Positions 6,993 to 15,395 of a stretch of 32,865 nucleotides of DNA are shown in pieces. The stretch is from positions 1-32,865 of the forward strand of contig JAGGAJ010000003.1 of assembly GCA_017889845.1 (NCBI GenBank), given 5' to 3'. Position numbers and translations under genes: made by a program. Within the stretch, counting starts at the first letter, position 1; each line of letters begins with the position of its first letter. Below the pieces are notes generated by a model. The model saw nothing but the letters and a program-made list of their open reading frames with translations. It did not search any database and was not told where the DNA came from. Origin of the DNA: Deltaproteobacteria bacterium. GTDB taxonomy: Bacteria; Desulfobacterota; Deferrimicrobia; Deferrimicrobiales; Deferrimicrobiaceae.

Positions 6993-8105
6993 TTGGCCCG
7001 ACCCACGGTAGCGGAGATTCGCCTCTCCGCCCTCCAGCAGAATTTCCAAGCCCTTCGCGACCTGCTGCCCCGCTCGACGGGGATCCTCGGCGTGGTCAAG
7101 GCGAACGGGTACGGCCACGGCGCCGTATCCGTAGCCCGCGCTCTCGAGGCGGCCGGGGCGAGGATGCTGGGGATCGCAACGGTGGATGAGGGCGTGGAGC
7201 TGCGCCGTGCGGGGATCCGCCTTCCCCTGGTGGTCCTGGGCGGCGTGGATCCGCCGCAGGCGGAGGAGGCGCACGCCCACGGCCTGTCCGCGGTGCTCTT
7301 CGACCGCGCGCAGACCGGCTACCTGGCCCGCGCGGCCGGGAAGGCCGGGCGGGCCTTTCCGGTGCACGTCAAGGTGGACACGGGCATGGGGCGCCTGGGT
7401 ATCCTCCCCGGGGAGGCGGCCGGCCTGCTCCGGGACCTCGCGGCGGAGCGTGGGCTCCGGCTGGAAGGATGGATGACCCACCTCTCCTCCGCGGACGGCT
7501 CCGCGGCCGCGGACCGGGAGTGCACGCGGGAGCAGTTGCGGACGTTCACCGAAATCCTCCCGGCGGTGCGCGCCGCCTTCGGGGAGAACGTCGCCGCCCA
7601 CGCCCTGAACAGTGCGGGGATCCTTTCGCACCGCGAGGAGCCGTTCGACATGGTCCGCCCCGGCATCGCCCTGTACGGCTGCTCCCCGCTGGCGGGGGAC
7701 GCGGGCGTCACCCTGCGCCCGGCGATGCGCATCGTCACGAAGATCGTTTCCCTCAAGGAGCTGCCGGACGGCCACGCCGTCAGCTACAATCGGCGGTACC
7801 GGTGCGCCGGTTCGCGGACGGTCGCCGTGGTGCCCATCGGGTACGCCGACGGGTACCGCAGGGGGCTGACCGGGCAGGCGCGGATGGCTGTGGGGGGAGG
7901 GACGGCGCCCGTGGCGGGAACGATCTGCATGGACCACACCGTGATCGACGTGACGGGGATCCCCGGGGTCGGGATCGGCACCCCGGTGGAGGTGATGGGG
8001 GAGGCCTCCCTCTCCGCCTGCGAGATGGCGCGGCTCTGCGGCACGATTCCGTACGAGATCCTCACCCAGGTGGGGGCGAGGATCCCGAGGGTCGCCGTTG
8101 ACTGA
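6993..8105 (+). CDS. alr: Alanine racemase
   Basis: PLP enzyme interconverting L- and D-alanine to supply D-Ala for peptidoglycan. The 370-residue protein has the PLP-lysine motif VVKANGYGHGA (Lys36), the PGIALYG block, the C-terminal GYADGYRR region and the CMDHTVIDVT motif. The start is TTG at 6993, with GAGG 7 nt upstream; family homology starts at once after it (EIRLSALQQNF) and no ATG fits. The upstream leader contains a run of nine G (6936-6944) and no convincing promoter. The 3' end overlaps the next gene by 8 nt in TTGACTGA, so alr heads a translationally coupled operon with the MCE transporter. Confidence 0.95.
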   Translation: MARPTVAEIRLSALQQNFQALRDLLPRSTGILGVVKANGYGHGAVSVARALEAAGARMLGIATVDEGVELRRAGIRLPLVVLGGVDPPQAEEAHAHGLSAVLFDRAQTGYLARAAGKAGRAFPVHVKVDTGMGRLGILPGEAAGLLRDLAAERGLRLEGWMTHLSSADGSAAADRECTREQLRTFTEILPAVRAAFGENVAAHALNSAGILSHREEPFDMVRPGIALYGCSPLAGDAGVTLRPAMRIVTKIVSLKELPDGHAVSYNRRYRCAGSRTVAVVPIGYADGYRRGLTGQARMAVGGGTAPVAGTICMDHTVIDVTGIPGVGIGTPVEVMGEASLSACEMARLCGTIPYEILTQVGARIPRVAVD

Positions 8106-8895
8106 ACAGAAACGCCGGAACGGCGCAGCCCTCGCCGCCGAGCGCCTCGGCGAGCGGGTCTACGCCATGGTGCAGGAGCTGGGGGCGATCTTCACGCTCT
8201 TCCTGCAGTTCCTGTCATGGATGCCGCGGCCCCCCTCCGAGATCCGCAACATCCTCAAGCAGATGGAAGAGGTGGGGGTCCGGTCGATGCCGGTGGTCCT
8301 GGTGACCGCCACGTTCACCGGCATGGTCCTCGCGCTCCAGAGCTACTCGGGATTCCAGCGCTTCCAGGCGACCAGCTTCGTGGGTTCCGTGGTCGCCCTC
8401 TCCATCACCCGCGAGCTGGGGCCGGTGTTCGCGGGGCTGATGGTCTCCGGGCGCGTGGGGGCGGCGATGGCCGCCGAGCTGGGGACGATGAAGGTCACCG
8501 AGCAGATCGACGCCCTGGTGACCCTTGCCACCAACCCCGTGAAGTACCTCGTGGTCCCGCGCGTGGTGGCCGCCACCCTCGTCCTCCCCGTGCTGGTCGT
8601 CTTCGCGGATCTCGTGGGGATCCTCGGCGGCTACTTCGTGTCGGTCTACCTGCTGGGTTCCAATCCGTACGTGTACGTCGCGAAGACGTACCAGTACCTG
8701 GAGTTCAAGGACATCTACACCGGCCTGGTCAAGGCGTCGGTCTTCGGCATGCTGATCGCCCTCATCTCCTGCCACCACGGCTTCGTCGCGGAGGGGGGGG
8801 CGGAGGGGGTCGGAAGGGCCACCACGAGGGCGGTGGTCGCCTCCTCGATGATGGTGCTCATCTCGGACTACTTCATGACTTCGTTCATGTTCTGA
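8098..8895 (+). CDS. mlaE: MCE/Mla ABC transporter permease (MlaE family)
   Basis: Inner-membrane permease of a lipid-transporting MCE system that moves phospholipids between the inner and outer membranes. The 265-residue protein matches the MlaE family: amphipathic N-terminus, FTGMVLALQSYSGFQRF, the conserved SITRELGPVFAGLMVSGRVGAAMAAELGTM core (residue about 100 onward), EQIDAL and several C-terminal membrane helices. The start is TTG at 8098, with GAGGG 7 nt upstream, lying inside the end of alr. The ATPase and MCE genes follow directly. No MlaB- or MlaC-like gene is present in the window, so those parts are either encoded elsewhere or replaced. Confidence 0.94.
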   Translation: MTEQKRRNGAALAAERLGERVYAMVQELGAIFTLFLQFLSWMPRPPSEIRNILKQMEEVGVRSMPVVLVTATFTGMVLALQSYSGFQRFQATSFVGSVVALSITRELGPVFAGLMVSGRVGAAMAAELGTMKVTEQIDALVTLATNPVKYLVVPRVVAATLVLPVLVVFADLVGILGGYFVSVYLLGSNPYVYVAKTYQYLEFKDIYTGLVKASVFGMLIALISCHHGFVAEGGAEGVGRATTRAVVASSMMVLISDYFMTSFMF

Positions 8896-8917
8896 GCGGG
8901 GAGGGAGCGGCGTTCGG

Positions 8918-9727
8918 GTGATCGAGATCCGGGGCTTGAGCAAGCGGTTCGGAAAGAAGGTGGTCCTCGACGGCCTCGACCTGACGGTGCCGAAGGGGAA
9001 GAATACCGTCGTCATCGGCGGCAGCGGCACGGGCAAGTCCGTGCTGATCAAGTGCGTGGTCGGCCTGCTGCGTCCCGACGCGGGGGAGATCCGGATCGGC
9101 GGCGAGGACGTCACCAGGATGGACGAGCGGGAGCTGGTGCGGGTGCGCCGCAAGTTCGGGATGCTCTTCCAGGGCTCGGCGCTCTTCGACTCCCTGGACG
9201 TGGGGGACAACGTGGCCTTCGCCCTGCGGCGGCTGAAGATGTTCCCGGAGCGGCAGATCCAGGACGTCGTGGAGGAGAAACTGACGATGGTGGGGCTCCG
9301 GGACATCCAGCGCCTGATGCCCTCGGAGCTTTCCGGGGGGATGAAGAAGCGCGTGGGTCTGGCCCGGGCGATCGCAGCGGAGCCCGACATCCTGCTCTAC
9401 GACGAGCCGACCACGGGTTTGGACCCCATCATGGCCGACGTGATCAACGGCCTGATCGTCGCCCTGCGGGAGTCCCTGGGGGTGACCTCCATCTCCATCA
9501 CCCACGACATGGCCTCCGCATACAAGATCGCGGACACCATCGCCATGCTGTATAAAGGTAAGATCGTCGAGGTGGGCACCCCGGCGGAGATCCGCGGCTC
9601 GTCGAACCCGGTGGTCCGGCAGTTCGTGGAGGGGCGGGCCCACGGGCCCATCACGGCGGAGAGCGAGGAGTTCGTCCGGTTCGTCCGACGCAGGGACGGG
9701 GCGGCGGCCGGCGAGGAGGAGCGGTGA
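8918..9727 (+). CDS. mlaF: MCE/Mla ABC transporter ATP-binding protein (MlaF family)
   Basis: The ATPase that energises the MlaE-type permease. The 269-residue protein shows Walker A GGSGTGKS (residues 34-41), a Q-loop in MLFQGSALFDSL, the ABC signature LSGGMKKRVGLARAI, Walker B ILLYDEPTTGLDP and the switch histidine in SITHDM. The GLDPIMADVIN and LFQGSALFDSL sequences are characteristic of the MlaF branch rather than of generic importers. GTG start at 8918 with GAGGGAG upstream. It ends one nucleotide into the following MCE gene (TGATG), indicating tight coupling. Confidence 0.95.
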   Translation: MIEIRGLSKRFGKKVVLDGLDLTVPKGKNTVVIGGSGTGKSVLIKCVVGLLRPDAGEIRIGGEDVTRMDERELVRVRRKFGMLFQGSALFDSLDVGDNVAFALRRLKMFPERQIQDVVEEKLTMVGLRDIQRLMPSELSGGMKKRVGLARAIAAEPDILLYDEPTTGLDPIMADVINGLIVALRESLGVTSISITHDMASAYKIADTIAMLYKGKIVEVGTPAEIRGSSNPVVRQFVEGRAHGPITAESEEFVRFVRRRDGAAAGEEER

Positions 9728-11247
9728 TGTCCAGGGAGGCCCGCGTCGGGATCTTCGTCCTGGTGGGACTGCTGGTCCTGACGTATTTCACCTTCCGCGT
9801 CAGCAAGTGGGGGCTGATCGCCGAGAGAGGGTACAAGCTCACGGTGGACTTCGAGACCGCCGCGGGGCTGGAGCCCAAGGGGGACGTGAAGATGGCGGGG
9901 GTTCCCATCGGCAAGGTCGAGGACATCCAGCTCGTCGGGAACCGCGCCCGCCTGGTCCTGCGGGTCCGCCCCGAGGTGCGCATCCCCGTCGACTCGGTCG
10001 CCTCCATCCAGACGCAGGGACTCCTGGGGGAGAAGTACGTGGAGATCCTCCCGGGGAAGGATCCCCAGCGGATGCTCCCCGCGGGCGGGCAGGTGACCAA
10101 CACCCTGACCCCGACCAACCTCGACGAGATCGTCCGCAAGGTGGAGGGGATCAGCGAGGACGTGAAGAAGTTCACGTCGACGCTCGCCGAGACGTTCGGC
10201 ACGGAGGAGGGGAAACAGGCGCTGGGGGACATCCTGCGGGACGTGCGGACCGCCACGGCCTCCCTGCGGAACGTAGTCGAGGGGAACGAGGAGCGGTTCG
10301 ACCGGATCCTCGTGAACATCGACCGCCTCTCGGGGGACCTCTCCGACATCTCCTCGGCGAACAAGGAAGACGTCCGCGTCGCCATCGCCAACCTGCGCGC
10401 CTTCTCGGAGACGCTCAAGACCGAGACCCCCCAGCTCGCCCGCAAGCTCGAGGCGATGAGCGACAACGTGAGCGTGGTGGTGGGGGAAAACCGGGAGAAC
10501 CTGAAGGAGAGCATCCAGAACCTGAAGACCGCCTCGGCGAAGCTGGACAACACCCTGGACGCGGCGGGCAAGGTGATTACGCGGATCGAGCGGGGCGAGG
10601 GGACCATCGGCAAGCTCGTCAGCGACAACACGGCGTACGCCTCGCTGACCGACACGTTGGACGGCATCAACCGGTACGTGCGGAAGTACGACGCCCTCCG
10701 GATGACCCTGGTCCCGTGGGTCGAGTTCCAGACCCAGAGCTCGGACTGGAAATATTACCTGAACCTGAAGATCCAGCCGACCGCGGACAAGTACTACCTC
10801 GTGGGCGTGGTCAACGACCCGAAGGGGAAGCGCACGGAGACCACCACCGTCACCTCCGTCAACGGCGGGACGCCCGTCGAGACGCAGCAGGTCGAGCTCT
10901 CGAACAAGTGGCTGTTCAACGCCCTGCTGGCGAAACAGTTCTCCCGGGTCACCCTGTACGGGGGGATCATCGAGTCCGCGGGGGGCCTGGGGCTCGAGTA
11001 CGAGATCGCGAAGAACCGGTTCAACGTCGGGCTGCAGGCGTACGATTTCAACCGCCCCGGCGACAACCGCGCGCATTTGAAACTGTACGGCAACTATGAT
11101 ATCGTCAAAAACCTTTTCATCACGGGCGGGGTGGACGACTTCATCAACCGCGAGTCGCAGTTGCGGACCCCCTTCATCGGTTTCGGGATCAAGTTCCCCG
11201 ACGACGACCTGAAGACCGTGGTGGGAGCCGTACCCCTCCGGCCGTGA
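9727..11247 (+). CDS. mlaD: MlaD/MCE family protein with long helical region and strand-rich C-terminal domain
   Basis: Substrate-handling subunit of the MCE transporter, anchored in the inner membrane and exposed to the periplasm. An N-terminal membrane helix (about residues 9-24) precedes the MCE domain (about 36-115), seen as GLEPKGDVKMAGVPIGKVEDI and QGLLGEKYVEILPG. Residues about 125-320 look helical, with repeated patterns such as LRNVVEGNEERFDRIL and IQNLKTASAKLDNTL. The last 180 or so residues alternate in a beta-strand pattern rich in aromatic residues (WKYYLNLKIQP, RVTLYGGII, RFNVGLQAYDF, FIGFGIKF), resembling an outer-membrane barrel. At 506 residues it is far longer than E. coli MlaD (about 183). 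ATG at 9727, AGGAGG 7 nt upstream; the GTG at 9724 is also possible. Confidence 0.9.
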   Translation: MSREARVGIFVLVGLLVLTYFTFRVSKWGLIAERGYKLTVDFETAAGLEPKGDVKMAGVPIGKVEDIQLVGNRARLVLRVRPEVRIPVDSVASIQTQGLLGEKYVEILPGKDPQRMLPAGGQVTNTLTPTNLDEIVRKVEGISEDVKKFTSTLAETFGTEEGKQALGDILRDVRTATASLRNVVEGNEERFDRILVNIDRLSGDLSDISSANKEDVRVAIANLRAFSETLKTETPQLARKLEAMSDNVSVVVGENRENLKESIQNLKTASAKLDNTLDAAGKVITRIERGEGTIGKLVSDNTAYASLTDTLDGINRYVRKYDALRMTLVPWVEFQTQSSDWKYYLNLKIQPTADKYYLVGVVNDPKGKRTETTTVTSVNGGTPVETQQVELSNKWLFNALLAKQFSRVTLYGGIIESAGGLGLEYEIAKNRFNVGLQAYDFNRPGDNRAHLKLYGNYDIVKNLFITGGVDDFINRESQLRTPFIGFGIKFPDDDLKTVVGAVPLRP

Positions 11248-11293
11248 CGCCGTACCCCCGAACGCATCCACCGTGAAAGAAGGGCAGCAGACC

Positions 11294-12847
11294 ATGGCGA
11301 GAATCCACCGGGCGATCATCAGCGTATCCGACAAGGCCGGAATCGCGGAGTTCTGCCGCGCCCTCTCCAGGCTGGGCGTCGAACTGTACGCCTCCGGGGG
11401 AACCGCGAAACTCCTGCGGGAGAAGAAGGTCCCGGTCCGGCTGATCGAGGAGTACACCGGCTTCCCCGAGATGCTGGACGGCCGGGTGAAGACGCTGAAC
11501 CCGAAGATCCACGGCGGGCTGCTCGCCCTGCGCGGGAACCGCGAGCACATGAAGACGATCGACGCCCACGGGATCCTCCCCTTCGACATGGTGGTGGTGA
11601 ACCTGTATCCCTTCGAGGCGACCGTCGCGAGGCCCGGCTGCACCCGGGAGGAGGCGATCGAGAACATCGACATCGGGGGCCCCTCGATGCTGCGCTCCGC
11701 GGCGAAGAACTGCCAATCCGTCGCCGTGGTGTGCGACCCGGCGGACTACCCGGACATCCTCGCGAAGCTGAAGAAGAACACCGGGAACATCGACGGGGAT
11801 ACCCTCGCCGGGCTGGGCCGCAAGGCCTTCGCCCTGACCGCCCGGTACGACGCGGCCATCTCGAACTACCTCGGCGGCGGGAGCGACCCGTTCCCGGCCA
11901 CCTTCACCTCCCAGTGGCGGAAGGCTCAGACCCTCCGGTACGGCGAGAACCCGCACCAGGCCGCCGCCTTCTACGCCGATTCGGCCATCCCGGACGAGCC
12001 CACCCTCGGCGGGGCCCGGCAGATCCAGGGGAAGGAGCTCTCCTACAACAACATCGTCGACATCGACGCGGCGCTGCAGCTCGCCCTCGAGTTCGACACC
12101 CCCGCGGCCGTCATCATCAAGCACACCAACCCGTCCGGCGCGGGGATCTCGAAGCGGCGGCTGGTGGACGCGTTCAAGAAGGCGAGGGAGTGCGACCCCG
12201 TCTCCGCCTACGGGGGGGTGATCGGATTCAACCGCGCGGTGACCGGCGAGACGGCGCGGGAGGTGGCGAACACCTTCTTCGAGGCGATCATCGCACCCTC
12301 CTACGACAGGGACGCCCGGAAGATACTCTCGGCGAAGGCGAACCTGCGGGTGCTGGAGACGGGAGGCGTGTTCCGGTGGTCCGGCCGGCCGACCTTCGGG
12401 ATGAAGAAGGTCAGCGGCGGGCTGCTGATCCAGACGGGCGACCGCCACGCGCTTGACCCGAAGGATCTCCGGGTGGTGACCAGGCGCAGGCCCACCGACG
12501 ACGAACTCGAGGCGCTGCTGTTCGCCTGGAAGGTGTGCAAGCACGTGAAGTCGAACGCCATCGTCTACGCGATGAAGGACCGGACCGTCGGGGTGGGGGC
12601 GGGGCAGATGAGCCGGGTGGACTCGGCGAAGATCGCCGTGATGAAGGCGCAGTACCCCACCCACGGCACGGTGGTGGCGTCCGACGCCTTCTTCCCCTTC
12701 CGCGACGGTCTCGACGTCGCGGCGAAGGCGGGCGCCACCGCGGCGATCCAGCCGGGCGGATCGGTCCGGGACGCGGAGGTGATCGCCGCCGCGGACGAGC
12801 ACGGGATGGCGATGGTGTTCACCGGCGTCCGGCACTTCCGGCACTAG
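11294..12847 (+). CDS. purH: Bifunctional AICAR transformylase / IMP cyclohydrolase PurH
   Basis: Catalyses the last two steps of IMP synthesis: formylation of AICAR and ring closure. The 517-residue protein has an N-terminal MGS-like cyclohydrolase domain (ISVSDKAGIAEFCRAL, SGGTAKLL, GRVKTLNPKIHGGLL, NIDIGGPSMLRSAAKN) and a C-terminal transformylase domain with the RYGENPHQ and KHTNPSGA motifs. I chose ATG 11294 over the GTG at 11273 because the latter has no ribosome-binding site and family proteins start at ARIHRAIISVSD. It lies 46 nt after mlaD with no terminator between, and is followed by purD and purE, giving a late-purine group. Confidence 0.96.
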   Translation: MARIHRAIISVSDKAGIAEFCRALSRLGVELYASGGTAKLLREKKVPVRLIEEYTGFPEMLDGRVKTLNPKIHGGLLALRGNREHMKTIDAHGILPFDMVVVNLYPFEATVARPGCTREEAIENIDIGGPSMLRSAAKNCQSVAVVCDPADYPDILAKLKKNTGNIDGDTLAGLGRKAFALTARYDAAISNYLGGGSDPFPATFTSQWRKAQTLRYGENPHQAAAFYADSAIPDEPTLGGARQIQGKELSYNNIVDIDAALQLALEFDTPAAVIIKHTNPSGAGISKRRLVDAFKKARECDPVSAYGGVIGFNRAVTGETAREVANTFFEAIIAPSYDRDARKILSAKANLRVLETGGVFRWSGRPTFGMKKVSGGLLIQTGDRHALDPKDLRVVTRRRPTDDELEALLFAWKVCKHVKSNAIVYAMKDRTVGVGAGQMSRVDSAKIAVMKAQYPTHGTVVASDAFFPFRDGLDVAAKAGATAAIQPGGSVRDAEVIAAADEHGMAMVFTGVRHFRH

Positions 12848-12859
12848 GGAGGGAACGGC

Positions 12860-14146
12860 ATGGGCCTGACGGTACTGGTCGTGGGAGGCGGCGGGCGCGA
12901 GCACGCGCTGGCCTGGAAGATTTCCCGGAGCCCGCTGGTGTCGAGGCTGTACGCCGCGCCGGGGAATCCCGGTATCGCCCGGCACGCGGAGTGCGTGCCG
13001 ATCCCGGTTGCGGACCTCCAGGCGCTGCGGGACTTCGCGGTTTCGAGGAAGGTGGACCTCACCGTCGTCGGGCCCGAGGCGCCGCTGGCCGCGGGTCTCG
13101 CGGACCTGCTGGCGCGGGAGGGGCTCCTGGTGTGCGGGCCGGACCGGGCGGGCGCGCAGATGGAGGGGTCCAAGGTGTTCATGAAGACCATCCTGGCGAA
13201 GTACGGGATCCCCACCGCCGCCTTCCGGGTGTTCGACGAGTACGACGACGCGGAGCAGTACGTCCTGACGCACCGGCTCCCGGTGGTGATCAAGGCGGAC
13301 GGACTGGCGGCGGGCAAGGGCGTTGCGGTGGCCCAGACGTACGAGGAGGCGGTGGCGTTCCTCAGGGACGTGATGGAGCGCCGCGTCTTCGGCGACGCGG
13401 GGAGCCGCGTGGTGATCGAGGAGTGCCTCGCCGGCGAGGAGGCGTCCTACATCGTCTTCACCGACGGAACCAAGGTCGTCCCCCTCCCGTCCTCCCAGGA
13501 CCACAAGCGGATCGGCGACGAAGACCAGGGGCCGAACACCGGCGGCATGGGCGCGTACTCCCCCGCGCCCGTGGTCACGCTCCGGGTCGAGGAGCGGGTG
13601 CACCGCCAGGTCTTCGAACCCCTTCTGGCGGGTCTCCGGAAGGAGGGGATCACCTTCCGCGGCATCCTGTACGCGGGGCTGATGATCGAGAACGACATCC
13701 CGCGGGTGCTCGAGTTCAACGTGCGGTTCGGCGACCCGGAGGCGCAGCCGCTCTTCCTCCGGCTGAAAAGCGACCTCGTCCCCCTCCTGCTGCAGTGCGC
13801 GCAGGGGAAGATCACGGACGCGGGGATGGAGATCGACCCGCGGCCGACCGTCTGTGTGGTGATGTCCTCCGGCGGATACCCGGGGGGCTACACGAAGGGG
13901 TTCCCGATCGAGGGGATCGTGGAGGCGGAGAAGGAGGACGGCGTCGTCGTGTTCCACGCGGGGACGGCGACGGTGGACGGCCGGCTCGTCAACAGCGGCG
14001 GCCGGGTGCTGGGCGTCACCGCCATCGGCGATTCCCTGAAGGGCGCGATCGACCGCGCCTACCGCGCCGTCGGGAAGATCCACTGGGAGGGCGCGTACCA
14101 CCGGACGGACATCGGCCGCAAGGCCCTTCGCCGAGGGGCAGCGTGA
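12860..14146 (+). CDS. purD: Phosphoribosylamine-glycine ligase PurD (GAR synthetase)
   Basis: ATP-grasp ligase that joins glycine to phosphoribosylamine in the second step of purine synthesis. The 428-residue length matches the family. Visible motifs are VLVVGGGGREHALAWK at the N-terminus, VVGPEAPLAAGL, VIKADGLAAGKGVAVA in the ATP-grasp domain, SSQDHKRIGDEDQGPNTGGMG and EFNVRFGDPEAQ near the metal site. The ATG at 12860 is preceded by AGGGAGGGAA. It starts 12 nt after purH and its TGA overlaps the purE ATG by one base. Confidence 0.97.
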   Translation: MGLTVLVVGGGGREHALAWKISRSPLVSRLYAAPGNPGIARHAECVPIPVADLQALRDFAVSRKVDLTVVGPEAPLAAGLADLLAREGLLVCGPDRAGAQMEGSKVFMKTILAKYGIPTAAFRVFDEYDDAEQYVLTHRLPVVIKADGLAAGKGVAVAQTYEEAVAFLRDVMERRVFGDAGSRVVIEECLAGEEASYIVFTDGTKVVPLPSSQDHKRIGDEDQGPNTGGMGAYSPAPVVTLRVEERVHRQVFEPLLAGLRKEGITFRGILYAGLMIENDIPRVLEFNVRFGDPEAQPLFLRLKSDLVPLLLQCAQGKITDAGMEIDPRPTVCVVMSSGGYPGGYTKGFPIEGIVEAEKEDGVVVFHAGTATVDGRLVNSGGRVLGVTAIGDSLKGAIDRAYRAVGKIHWEGAYHRTDIGRKALRRGAA

Positions 14147-14634
14147 TGGAGGGGAAAGTGCTGATCCTCATGGGGAGCGCCTCCGACGAGGAGACGATGC
14201 GCGAGGCGGCGAAGGTCCTTGACGGGTACGGGATCTCCAGCAGGATGACGGTCGCCTCCGCCCACCGGTCTCCCGCCCGCACCCAGGCCCTCGCACGGGA
14301 CGCGGAGAGGGACGGGTACGCGGTGATCATCTGCGGGGCCGGCATGGCCGCCCACCTGGCGGGGTGCGTCGCCGCGGAGACGGTCCTCCCCGTGATCGGC
14401 GTTCCCCTCCCGGGCTCGGCCCTGTCGGGCCTCGACGCCCTCCTGTCCACGGTCCAGATGCCGGGGGGGGTGCCGGTGGCAACGGTGGCGATCGGGAAGG
14501 CGGGGGCGCAGAACGCGGGGCACCTCGCCGCGCAGATGCTCTCCCTTTCCTCTCCCGGGCTTCGCGAGAAGATCCGTACCCGCCGCAAGGCGATGGCCGA
14601 GGCGGTGGAGGAGGCGGCGAAGGGGGTTTCATGA
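14146..14634 (+). CDS. purE: N5-carboxyaminoimidazole ribonucleotide mutase PurE
   Basis: Interconverts N5-CAIR and CAIR in purine synthesis. The 162-residue protein has the family blocks ILMGSASDEETM, SAHRSPARTQAL, IICGAGMAAHLAGCVAAET and LDALLSTVQMPGGVPVATVAIG. The GAGMAAHL block fits the class I mutase, which normally needs a PurK partner; none is in this window. The frame stays open far upstream inside purD, but homology begins at the ATG at 14146, which overlaps the purD stop. Confidence 0.95.
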   Translation: MEGKVLILMGSASDEETMREAAKVLDGYGISSRMTVASAHRSPARTQALARDAERDGYAVIICGAGMAAHLAGCVAAETVLPVIGVPLPGSALSGLDALLSTVQMPGGVPVATVAIGKAGAQNAGHLAAQMLSLSSPGLREKIRTRRKAMAEAVEEAAKGVS

Positions 14635-14719
14635 TCTCCCCCGCTCCGGAGCGCTCCCCCCGTTTCCCGCACCCGGCGGACCTCGCGGGGCGGGCCCGCG
14701 GTGCGGCGGGGGTCGCCGG

Positions 14720-15388
14720 GTGACGCGGCTTGTACGCCTCGACGTCGACCGGGTCGTCTACCTCCCGCAGGAGGTGGTCGCGTCCCTCAAGAGCGGCGGG
14801 ATGGTCGTGTTCCCCACGGACACCCTCTACGGGCTGGGAGTGGACCCGACATCGGAAGCGGGGCTTGCCCGCCTCTTCGCGATCAAGCGGCGCGAGGGCG
14901 GGAAGCCGATCCCGCTGCTCCTCTCCGGGACGGAGGCTGTCGACCGGTTCGCGCGCCACGTGCCGGAGGGAGCGGCCCGGCTCATGGGGCGGTACTGGCC
15001 GGGGGCCCTGACGATCGTCCTCCCCGCCGAGGAGGGCGTGGACCGGACCGTCACCGGCGGAGGAGACACCGTGGGCCTTCGCGTCCCCGACCACCCGGTG
15101 CCGCGCGCCCTCGCCCAGGCGCTGGGCGGGGCGATCACCGGGACCTCGGCGAACCGCTCGGGGAACCCGGGAGACTGGGGATCCGCCGAGGAGATCGTGC
15201 GGGAGTTCACGGGCGAGGCAGACTGGGTCCTGTGGGACGGGAAGGTCCGGCGGCCCGCGGCCCGGGGGGGCGGACCCGGGAGGCCCCCGGGATCGACCGT
15301 GATCCGGATGACCGGTGACCGGCCGGTCCTGCTGCGGGAGGGTGTCCTTCCGTTCCGTGACATCACCGAATTCCTGGAGGGAGGGTGA
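14720..15388 (+). CDS. Sua5/YciO/YrdC family protein, probable threonylcarbamoyl-AMP synthase
   Basis: Likely makes threonylcarbamoyl-AMP for the t6A37 modification of ANN-decoding tRNAs; YciO-type relatives have a less certain role. The 222-residue protein shows the YrdC fold signature: FPTDTLYGLGVD, the basic motif KRREGGKPIPLLLS, YWPGALTIVL, LRVPDHP and TGTSANRSGNPG. The start is uncertain: GTG 14720 has no clear ribosome-binding site, although it fits the family N-terminus. It follows purE after 85 nt of non-coding sequence in which I see nothing. Confidence 0.85.
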   Translation: MTRLVRLDVDRVVYLPQEVVASLKSGGMVVFPTDTLYGLGVDPTSEAGLARLFAIKRREGGKPIPLLLSGTEAVDRFARHVPEGAARLMGRYWPGALTIVLPAEEGVDRTVTGGGDTVGLRVPDHPVPRALAQALGGAITGTSANRSGNPGDWGSAEEIVREFTGEADWVLWDGKVRRPAARGGGPGRPPGSTVIRMTGDRPVLLREGVLPFRDITEFLEGG

Positions 15389-15395
15389 CCGGGCC

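Noticed and set aside
11189..14101. 970-codon minus-strand open frame
   Set aside because: It lies wholly opposite purH and purD, which have strong family motifs; its translation is the His/Asp/Arg-rich pattern typical of antisense GC-rich frames.
12535..14145. Open frame extending upstream of purE on the plus strand
   Set aside because: It has low-complexity Arg/Gly-rich translation, runs antiphase through purH and purD, and homology begins only at the purE ATG.
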